Assembly (NCBI GenBank): GCA_002221725.1
Contig: NJFT01000041.1
Coordinates: 162,695-226,694 of the forward strand
Reading direction: 5' to 3'
Source of the DNA: Scedosporium boydii
Taxonomy: Eukaryota; Ascomycota; Sordariomycetes; Microascales; Microascaceae
DNA: 64,000 nucleotides
Every line of letters begins with the position of its first letter. The stretch's first letter is position 1. A program made the translations under genes and the position numbers. A model generated the notes under the pieces. The model ran no database searches. It was not told the DNA's origin and saw only the letters and a program-made list of their open reading frames with translations. Shown here piece after piece: positions 56,599-64,000 of the stretch.

Positions 56599-57939
56599 AT
56601 GGCGACTATTCACAAATTCTTCAGGTCCCCTTTCTTTGACTTCGAGTACCTTCGCCTCCTGGCGATGGCGCCGCACGAAGGCGCCGAAATAGGAGAGTCA
56701 CTCGAAGCCGCCGCCAAAATCAAGGACCTTGACCCAGAATCATGGTTCAGCGCCTTCCTCGACGCCGGAAACAAGGCTGAAGAAATCGCAAAGGAGGCCG
56801 AGAAAGCAGGGGACCGTGTAGCAGCCCGCCGCGCGTACCTGAGGTCATCAAACTACCTCCGCGCAGCGCAGTTTATGCTAAACGAGGGTCCTATCGGCGC
56901 CGAGAAGCGTGTTCTTTCCACTATTGAGCGCTCCATTGGAAATTTCCGGAAAGGCGTCCAGTACCGGGAGGGGAAGACGTTCTTCCTTGAGATTCCCTAC
57001 GAAAATGGGCACAAGCTGCCCGGCTATCTCTACTTGCCCGAGGCTTCTAGGCGGATCCCAGGTCGTAAGATCCCTATTTTACTGAACTGCGGTGGAGGTG
57101 ATTCTACTCAAGAGGAGATCTACTTCGTAAACCCCGCGTTTGGGCCAGAAGTCGGGTATGCCGTCGTCACATTTGAAGGGCCTGGTCAAGGTATCATCCT
57201 TCGCCGCGACAAACTACCCATGCGACCAGACTGGGAGGTGGTCACGGGCGTAGTCCTAGATCATCTCTTTGATTTTTCAGCCAAGCATCCAGAACTTGAG
57301 CTCGACCTTGATCACATCGCTGTTACCGGCGCATCTATGGGGGGGTATTTTGCACTTCGTGCGGCGGCAGACTCGCGTATCAAGGCGTGCGTCAGCGTCG
57401 ACGGATTCTACAGTCTCTCGAGCTTCGTCGGTGGCAGAATGCCGGGGCCTCTCTTCAACGGTTTTATGAATGGCTGGCTCTCAGACGGTGTGTTCAACGC
57501 AATTCTGCGTTTCCTTCAGCGGCTCGACTTCCAGGCCCGATGGGAATTCAATCACCTGAAATGGGCAACGGGCACCACAACCGAGGCCGACATTATGCGG
57601 AGCTTCGGCGCCTATACGCTGCTCAACGAAAACGGGACGGAATATCTAGCAGATGTCAAATGTCCTACGCTTGTCACTGGCGCAGGGGCAAGCTGGTACT
57701 TTAATCCGGCCACCACAACAGATAAGATCTACGACTGCCTAACGAGCCTTAAGGATGGCGTTGACAAGGAGAAGTGGGTTGCCAAGGATATCGCCCACGG
57801 AGGATTACAGGCCAAGGTTGGCGCTTTTGGATACTCGGCACAGAGGACGTTTCAGTGGATAGACAGTAGATTCGGGATTGAGAGACAGCCGCTAAATGTG
57901 AAGTCGGATTTGGGCAGCCTTGTTAACGGGGTCAAGTAA
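56599..57939 (+). CDS. alpha/beta hydrolase of the Fus2/Ayg1 type, 446 aa
   Basis: Single exon. Helical N-terminal lid region, residues about 1-115 (ARRAYLRSSNYLRAAQFML), then the hydrolase core: PGYLYLPEAS, ILLNCGGGDSTQEE, FEGPGQG near the oxyanion hole, nucleophile Ser246 in VTGASMGGYFALRAA, and a late His in AKDIAHGGLQAK. This layout is that of the Fus2 hydrolase group of fungal PKS-NRPS clusters (Fus2 acts in forming the 2-pyrrolidone of fusarins; relatives occur in cytochalasan clusters) and of melanin Ayg1. It is head-to-head with the PKS-NRPS and probably acts on the released aldehyde or peptide-polyketide. That role is inferred from family and position. Confidence 0.9.
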   Translation: MATIHKFFRSPFFDFEYLRLLAMAPHEGAEIGESLEAAAKIKDLDPESWFSAFLDAGNKAEEIAKEAEKAGDRVAARRAYLRSSNYLRAAQFMLNEGPIGAEKRVLSTIERSIGNFRKGVQYREGKTFFLEIPYENGHKLPGYLYLPEASRRIPGRKIPILLNCGGGDSTQEEIYFVNPAFGPEVGYAVVTFEGPGQGIILRRDKLPMRPDWEVVTGVVLDHLFDFSAKHPELELDLDHIAVTGASMGGYFALRAAADSRIKACVSVDGFYSLSSFVGGRMPGPLFNGFMNGWLSDGVFNAILRFLQRLDFQARWEFNHLKWATGTTTEADIMRSFGAYTLLNENGTEYLADVKCPTLVTGAGASWYFNPATTTDKIYDCLTSLKDGVDKEKWVAKDIAHGGLQAKVGAFGYSAQRTFQWIDSRFGIERQPLNVKSDLGSLVNGVK

Positions 57940-58448
57940 TTTTGTGGACTGGAGGGTCTAGAAACTGCATAAATGATCCCGAAGACATCTATTCATCAAT
58001 GGTAGATAAAACGTTGGGTATAAACTTTATATTATGTAGCTGTCCGCCATCGTTTGCCTCGCACTTTTACGAACCTTCGGCCGTTTCAGGCCGACCTTTT
58101 TCGTTTCGTTTCTCTGTCTTTTCCCCGTTTTTTCCCTTTCTACTAGAATTCTCTTCTCCTTTTTTCCATGAAAGCAGTGTCGTAGATTCACGTAGAAACC
58201 CGGGAAATACGCCGAATATACAAACAAAGAGTCGGGAATGACTGATGTCGTATTCCTTGATCTTTCATATCTGTGCTGATTCGGCAATCTCTTGCCAGAC
58301 CCCGTGTCATGGGGGGTTATTTAATGGCAAGCTCCTTCATAGTCCACATAACTATCCCAGTCCGCTAGGTTCTTGTGCAGGCTGAGAAGAGCACCTGCAT
58401 CGTTATCGGCATTAAGAGTTCCACGATTCTTTTCAACCAGTCACCAGA
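57940..58448. other. spacer between the Fus2-type hydrolase and the EthD gene
   Basis: 509 bp with T-rich DNA at 58090-58165. Contains CTTCGGCCG (58074-58082) and ATTCGGC (58279-58285), loosely like the cluster TTCGG elements. Should hold the EthD promoter. No gene. Confidence 0.45.
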
Positions 58449-58987
58449 ATGGCCCAACCAGTAGAGTCTATTCAAAAGCGCCGCCTCTTGCGGATGACTG
58501 TGTCTCATTACCGCCAACCAAACGTCAGTGAAGAGGAGTTTCATCGCTGGGTTACAGAGAACCATGCTGTGGCCGCGGCCAAGCTTCACGCCAAGAATGG
58601 CATCGAGGGATTTTCTGTGGTGCGTCCCGACGGCATTGTCTTAAGTGCTCATTGAATAACGTTCGGTTCTTCTAGTACTTCACTCCAAAGTCATTCCGAG
58701 ATGCTACGCAAGAACTAAATGCCAAACGCGGCAATCCATGGGTTGTGCGGGATTATGATGCCCAAGTCGAGTTTCTATTTCGGGACATGGAGACCTTTTA
58801 CAAGGGGGCGTCTGATCCGGATTTCCAGGCGCTGCAGCTTGAGGAGAAGCCCTTTGTCAGTGGAATCCATGCGGAGATCAGCATCGGCTGGGTAGAGACG
58901 TACGTCCAAGATAGCAAAATTGTGAATATTGGTGAAGATGGGAAGAGCGATTATCCGAAGTTCAAGGACCTCAGTGTTGCACCATAA
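58449..58987 (+). CDS. EthD-domain protein (dimeric alpha/beta-barrel), 2 exons, 160 aa
   Basis: Exons: 58449-58619 and 58676-58987 (483 nt). Residues about 13-115 form the EthD fold: RRLLRMTVSHYRQPNVSEEE, FHRWVTENHAVAAAKL, then FRDATQELNAKRGNPW and DYDAQVEFLFRDMETFYKG. Fungal EthD proteins of this length include enzymes or helpers of polyketide clusters that act as dehydratases or cyclases without a cofactor. No catalytic residue can be assigned from sequence alone. The intron has donor GTGCGT and acceptor TTCTAG and restores VYFTPKSF. It is codirectional with the Fus2-type hydrolase and converges on the regulator gene. A role in ring closure or dehydration is inference. Confidence 0.87.
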
Positions 58988-59260
58988 GTGAATTCGAGTT
59001 GGGCAAAAGCAACGAATTATTGATAGGATGTTTGATGATGAAACCAGGCCTGTTGTTTATTCTAGATTCTCTTGATTCTGATTTATTAAGCTTTGGCCTC
59101 ACATTTACTTCAACTCTTGCTGATAACACCTTCTCTCGGCACATCGATACTTTCATACTCGCGACTCTTAGAACGCCTGAAATTCCACTTTATTACCAGA
59201 GCTATATCAGCTTAAGCAGTATTTGCCAACAACTACAGCAGGACAAGACGCGGTCGTGAG

Positions 59261-60982
59261 TCAAGGGACACCACATCGAAGAGCGAGTTTCCAGACTACA
59301 TGAATTAGCTTCATAGTAGAAGCCTCCTTAGCTCTTATCGCCTGCAGCGTCACTCTCGTCACGCTGCTAAGTCCATCATCGCTTTGAGGAGTGGTGCTGT
59401 TCTGCTCGCCCCCGCTTATATTCGAAGAAGAATTCCTCCCTGACGCTCTGCTCTCGGCGAGACCGGTATTCCCAAACCGCATCATTTGGCTAATCAAATC
59501 ATGCATATGCATTATCATTGCCTCAATCATGCACGTTAGAACAAGTGGTCGCGTTGATGAAGTCGTGGGTGTCTTAAAGGAACCGATCGCCAGACTTGGA
59601 AGTTGAATTGGAAAGTGCTCATCAGACGAAGACGTGCCCATCTTCAATCGGATCTCTGTCCACGATTTGATATGCTGTACTATTTTGTCATACGATTCAA
59701 CGAGGCATAGGTAGCTGGATAAAATAAGTAATTGCGAGGGCTGATCTAGCGATATAGTAGGTGGTAGTGCTGCTGTTGCGGTCTGCTCTGTGTACATCCG
59801 GCGCGTCTTGAATTGAGAGAAGATATCGTTGAGAAGATCGGTGTACTGATGGGAGAGCTGAAAAGTGTCATCTACTGCAAGTTCCTTGTCGCTTAGGGAG
59901 CAGGGCGCGGTGGAGCCGTTTCGTTTCCTCTCCGCACTATCTCTGGTATGTGCCCACGATGTATTTTGCCATGTCCCGATGGGAGGAATAGAGAGCATGT
60001 GTCGATGAAGGTCCACGTTAATGTCCGAAACCTTCCGGATCCAAGAGGTCATAGCAGGTTCTGGGAGTTGCTTTTGTATTTTTTGCTGCTCTGGATTGTA
60101 TGAGCCGCGCAGAGTATCGCTGTTCGTGGACTGTCGGCGACTCAACGCCACCCGGCTATAAGAAGAATCGGACCCAGTATCTTCACTGTCAGAGGAATGC
60201 GTAGTCGACTCCCGTTGATCAAAGTTCATGACGCTGACCCCAGCCTCACCCTGGGAAGTCCCGTTTCGGTGCTCTGGGGTCGGCTCTCTTGCAAGTGATA
60301 ATCGGTGTCTAGTATAACTCGGAGGCCTAGCCTCCGTGTCGCAAGGCAAAAGTGTGGACACAAAGGATGACAAGATTGAAGAAGAAGAAATGTCCTGGGA
60401 AGCGTCATGAACCCCGTTCTGGTGTCCTTGTTCAGATCGCTCGCCACTATTCCGGCCTCGAGGCGTTTCCTGGGCCGACGGCTGGCTGGAGTGGCGGCTG
60501 GGCGGAGCAACAAGGTCCATGCCGGATTGCAAAACACGTGGTTCCAAAGTCGGGTCAATTTCAGATTGTAGAGTAAAGGAGTCCAAGCCCATGTCTAGGT
60601 CAGGCGGCATATCACGTAGACTTGCAGGCCAAAGACTGAATTGCTCCGAGATATCTTTGCTCGTCTGCTCGGCGGCGGGACTTCCTTTCCACAGAGTCAG
60701 TTCCCTGATGATCTGGGCAATGAACTCTCCTCCTTCTAAGCTGGGCCTCTTACCCATAGTTTGTGTGGCGCTGGCGGTATCCTGATGTACCGGGGCCGGT
60801 TGAGCAGCGTTAGAGCGCCCCCGGCGTCGAGACCGGATGGGCCTCGGAGTGCATTGAACACCGGCCCTTGCGCAGCGAATACAGCCCTCACTGACGTTTT
60901 CCCGCCTGCACCGGAGCTTCTGGCCGTGGCACCGATCGCACGCGCGGCGGGAAAGGCCCAGGTCGTGGACGAACATGCTCAT
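59261..60982 (-). CDS. Zn2Cys6 transcription factor, AflR-like, probable pathway regulator, 573 aa
   Basis: Single exon. DNA-binding domain: Cys15-x2-Cys18-x6-Cys25-x8-Cys34-x2-Cys37-x6-Cys44, followed by a basic linker (RPIRSRRRGRS). Residues about 60-340 are Ser/Pro/Gln-rich and likely disordered; about 385-573 is a helical AflR-type C-terminal region (LLILSSYLCLVESYDKIVQH, EAMIMHMHDLISQMMRF). AflR-type factors typically switch on the cluster they sit in and bind CGG-containing sites, which fits the dyads upstream of the PKS-NRPS. The ATG at 60982 is the first; one at 60976 is also possible. It ends 273 bp from the EthD stop, tail to tail. Confidence 0.92.
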   Translation of the reverse strand: MSMFVHDLGLSRRACDRCHGQKLRCRRENVSEGCIRCARAGVQCTPRPIRSRRRGRSNAAQPAPVHQDTASATQTMGKRPSLEGGEFIAQIIRELTLWKGSPAAEQTSKDISEQFSLWPASLRDMPPDLDMGLDSFTLQSEIDPTLEPRVLQSGMDLVAPPSRHSSQPSAQETPRGRNSGERSEQGHQNGVHDASQDISSSSILSSFVSTLLPCDTEARPPSYTRHRLSLAREPTPEHRNGTSQGEAGVSVMNFDQRESTTHSSDSEDTGSDSSYSRVALSRRQSTNSDTLRGSYNPEQQKIQKQLPEPAMTSWIRKVSDINVDLHRHMLSIPPIGTWQNTSWAHTRDSAERKRNGSTAPCSLSDKELAVDDTFQLSHQYTDLLNDIFSQFKTRRMYTEQTATAALPPTISLDQPSQLLILSSYLCLVESYDKIVQHIKSWTEIRLKMGTSSSDEHFPIQLPSLAIGSFKTPTTSSTRPLVLTCMIEAMIMHMHDLISQMMRFGNTGLAESRASGRNSSSNISGGEQNSTTPQSDDGLSSVTRVTLQAIRAKEASTMKLIHVVWKLALRCGVP

Positions 60983-62248
60983 TGTGGCCGGTGTCTGTAT
61001 TGCCGATGACAGACGATCGGCACCAACTTCCGGAATGATTAGAGAGAGAAATTGGGACTGTGGGTTTGTGATGTCTCAGAGATTGCCCAGCGATGGTTCC
61101 GTCCGGAAGGGTTGTTTCCTTTGAGAACTAACCACTGCTGTGCGGAATCAGTAGAAGGGATTATATGAGCCGTGTCCAAGTGCCAGTCTTGAAGAAGGAG
61201 ATTAGTTTTCTGTCAGAGTCTGGTCTCTGGCTGGGCTACGGTTCCCGCCACTTCAGCGGCTTCGAGAAAGGCCGGCGTCACAGGTGTTCTCGACGTTAGC
61301 CCTATCACGAGGTACGTTGGCATCGATACTCACATTCCACCACATTACAAAATAACGTATCTGAGTGGCGGGCCATTGGTTGGTAGGTTTTGGCGGGTTT
61401 CTCGTGTATCATTGGGGGATCCCAGACAAGCTCAAATGAAACCCCCTCATCTCACTACCAACCTCCATTCACGCACATCAACCATCTATCCACGCCCCAT
61501 CAGCATCTCACTTCCACCCTTCTAACAAGACATCTAGATGAGACCTGTGTCGTGGACGCATATGAAGAGCTTGCGTCCACTGTAGGGCTCGGCTCGGATC
61601 GGCAACCGGAACTGTCCATAAACGGAAGGGGTCCGAGATTGCTGGACGGAGGTACGCACGGCACGTTTATTGCGGCGGGGGGCCGGGGGGGGGGGGGATC
61701 GATGCAGGGTTGGATTTATCAACAAAGTAGTAGTAATGCCAGACGCAAGATTGGGGAGGCGAAAAATCCAACTTGTGGGGGGATGAGATTGAGCAAGGGA
61801 ATCCTTGGACAACCCATGCAGATGTCGTGCATTTAGTCTCAACCCTACCCGGACCGGAACCCGGGGCGTCCCGCAGCTAATGCTTATTTAGGCATAGTCG
61901 ATTCTTTAGTGCTCTTCGATACCACGTCAATTGATCGACCTTGCATCCAGCACTGAGACGGGGCGATTGAAATGGACCATTTGGATACGAGGTCTGACAT
62001 GCATATCCAAAGACACCTTGCCCTGCACGCTAGGTAACATCTCATGTAGGAGGGACAATAGGATTGAAGATTAGGGTTTCCGCGTAAGCTAGCCGGTCGT
62101 AGACGCAAGATGAACTAGATAACATGGCCAAAACTTGGCTTTGCGGGCTTGATCTTGGCCGCGTCTTCTTTGTCGATCATTCTTCAAGCACTTCACCCAT
62201 GCTTAATTGAACAGATGGCACATTAGCTCGAGGCTTAGTTTGGCTGAA
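60983..62248. other. regulator promoter and PhyH 3' flank
   Basis: 1266 bp without a supported gene. The plus-strand open frame across 61390-61836 has no ATG at its start and low-complexity content. A G13 run at 61685-61697 next to a G-rich stretch could form a G-quadruplex. Confidence 0.5.
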
Positions 62249-63322
62249 TTACGCATTCGCTGCTGCGATGAAACCCTCGAGATCCGACATTGGATCCGCA
62301 TTCTCGACCATACCAAGTGCGGCTGTAGGCTGTTTGTAGCCCAGTAGATTGAGCATCTTCGGGCTCATTGTCAGAGCCTTGCTGCGAGGAACGGCCAGAA
62401 ATTGGTTCTCCTGTGTCCGCATCGTCCCTCTGCAGAAGAAAAGGCCGTGGAGGACACGAGTGAAGCCCGGAACGCTGTTGTGTCCGCCGCCATGCCAACA
62501 AGCGGCTAGGAAAACGAGTGCAGCGCCTGGCTTCATCTCTATTTTTGGGTATTAGTTAAAAAGACATGGAGGCGCTATAGTATTTAAATTTCTTTTTCTC
62601 ATCCTTCTCTTTCTCAAAATCGAAAGTGGAAAGGCAATGAATACGGGACTTTGGGAGTTTAGAGGGATCTTTGACACACCAGCGAAGGTAACTTCATCGA
62701 GACGCGGTTCTCGTTTATCATCCCAACGATGACTGCCCGGAACAAACATAGTAGCACCGTTTTCCTGCGTTGTATGAACACCTGCAATCAAGCAGCCGAA
62801 TTGAGCCGAGTTCTTGAGGTGGTAGGGCTTGCTCTCATGCTCAATCAGGTGCGTGCCGTCGTCCCGATGCAACCGCTGACGTGCCGCGCCATATCGAACT
62901 CGGAAGCTCAAACTCACAGACAGAAGCGGGTCGATGTGATAGGGGAGATCGTGATTTTCCACTCTCCTCGTGCCGATATCTGTCAAGATTTCTTTCCTGA
63001 GTTCTTCGAGAACCCTATTTTCGGCGCAGATCTTGGCGAGGGTCTCGGACTTTCCTACGAGCCCACCAATCAAGAGCGTCTCTTGCGGAATGAGGCCTTT
63101 GAAGAAAGCCTCGTCGTCCTCGTCTCTGTCGCCTTTGGTGTATTTCTCAATTTCCTTTTCGATGGATTCGAGCTCCTCAGCGCTGACTAGATCGTTGAGG
63201 ATGACGCCGCCATCGCGGTCGATCACGGAGAGTATTTCCTCCATTGGTGCGCTGGCAGGTAGCTCGGCGATGCGGACCGAAGGCTTGTAATCGACGGGGA
63301 AAGATTCTGGCAGCTGGTCCAT
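62249..63322 (-). CDS. PhyH-type Fe(II)/2-oxoglutarate dioxygenase, 2 exons, 310 aa
   Basis: Exons: 63322-62680 and 62538-62249 (933 nt). Phytanoyl-CoA-dioxygenase family. Iron ligands His152 and Asp154 (LHRDDGTHL) and His230 (ACWHGGGHN); the region TQENGATMFVPGSHRWDDKR is typical of the family. The N-terminal SVIDRDGGVILNDLVSAEEL is the usual PhyH start. Fungal members in metabolite clusters hydroxylate, desaturate or open rings of terpenes and polyketides. The intron junction GCTG|GTGTGT...AATAG|AGATG restores TFAEMKPGAALVF. It reads toward the regulator gene. Membership in the cluster is likely by position but unproven. Confidence 0.9.
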
Positions 63323-64000
63323 GGTTGCGGTAATGAGTTGACAACTTGAGACAAAATCTTAGCAAGAATAATGTCGCAATATTTTACCGGATATTGCGTG
63401 GATGTGAATGTTGATTGAATCGATTCGACGAACCCCTACAATCCAGATATGACTTTCATCTGGCCCTCTGGACTGGTCCCCCACAGAACGGTTTCTGACG
63501 CCATATGTAGGCTGGGCCACTGCCTAGTCGAGCCTCCGACTTACATTGATTTGATTCTCTAGTGATACATGTAGCCGGAAACAAGAAAATTACGAAAACG
63601 GGAAAATTCCCGAACTGTCTTGCCTAGAAACGGCCGAGCTGCGAGCCGATTATATATGTATATGTATATGTATATGTAGTTCGCTAGATTAGGAAAAGTC
63701 CATGAAGGGCTTCAATTTACAGATGTCGTCTTAGCTCTCAGCTGAATCTCTCCGGAGGAATCAATTGATCCGTGTGGGAAGTGCGATGCCACCCAGAAGA
63801 ACCGGTCTAGATTGCCGGTGAAGTGACGATTGAGCACCCGCCTGGAGGAGCTGCAGTCCAGCCGTGCTACGGTGGGGGGAAAGGAAAAGGGAAAGAAAAG
63901 GATTTTCTAGACTTGTCGAAACGAAGGTGTCATACAATACACAATACAAGACACGAACGATGATTGTGGGGGAGAGAGGATGGAGGCTAAAAATGGAGGA
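63323..64000. other. PhyH promoter and right edge
   Basis: 678 bp. Contains a TATATG microsatellite at about 63652-63676. No gene is supported; the minus-strand frame at 63761-63949 has no recognisable content. Confidence 0.5.
63652..63676. repeat. (TATATG)n microsatellite
   Basis: About four TATATG units in a row, some 330 bp upstream of the PhyH-type gene. Confidence 0.8.

Noticed and set aside
61390..61836. 148-codon plus-strand open frame upstream of the regulator
   Set aside because: It begins at TTG, is low-complexity and Gly-rich across a G-run, and shows no domain or splice partner.

Overview
The window comes from a filamentous ascomycete (Pezizomycotina; Sordariomycete-like, the class being a guess). 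The evidence is short GT-AG introns (about 50-380 nt) with CTAAC/CTGAC branch sites, protein families typical of these fungi, and a PKS-NRPS biosynthetic cluster next to housekeeping genes. Exon joins were worked out by hand; every multi-exon model closes in frame. No rRNA, tRNA, transposon or CRISPR array was recognised.

Positions 1-35,306 are housekeeping: RACK1/Cpc-2 (331-1903, minus) with a U24-type C/D snoRNA in intron 4; TAF8 (2702-3729, minus); an isochorismatase-AlkB fusion protein (5206-7773, plus); mitochondrial-type SHMT (8256-10201, minus); a 3.2-kb gene-free stretch; ribosomal protein eL19 with a start codon split by an intron (13365-14584, minus); GCN1 (15137-23436, minus); a DHX29/DHX57-like DEVH-box helicase (24982-29904, plus); a small conserved hypothetical protein (30414-30920, minus); and the SART3/Prp24-like splicing factor (31950-35306, minus).

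Positions 37,285 to about 63,322 form a secondary-metabolite cluster: P450 (plus), membrane-anchored alpha/beta hydrolase (minus), SAM methyltransferase (plus), a 4045-residue PKS-NRPS (minus), a Fus2/Ayg1-type alpha/beta hydrolase (plus), an EthD-domain protein (plus), a Zn2Cys6 regulator (minus) and a PhyH-type Fe(II)/2-oxoglutarate oxygenase (minus). The PKS-NRPS reads KS-AT-DH-cMeT(degenerate)-no functional ER-KR-ACP-C-A-PCP-R. No trans-acting enoyl reductase or transporter is in the window. The expected core product is an unreduced (polyene) chain joined to one amino acid and released by a reductase with intact catalytic residues. This resembles the fusarin logic (PKS-NRPS, Fus2-type hydrolase, P450, methyltransferase) with different tailoring genes (EthD, PhyH). 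CCGAAA/TTTCGG elements cluster in several cluster promoters, and a block of CGG/CCG dyads lies upstream of the PKS-NRPS; both are candidate sites for the pathway regulator. The right edge of the cluster may lie beyond the window.
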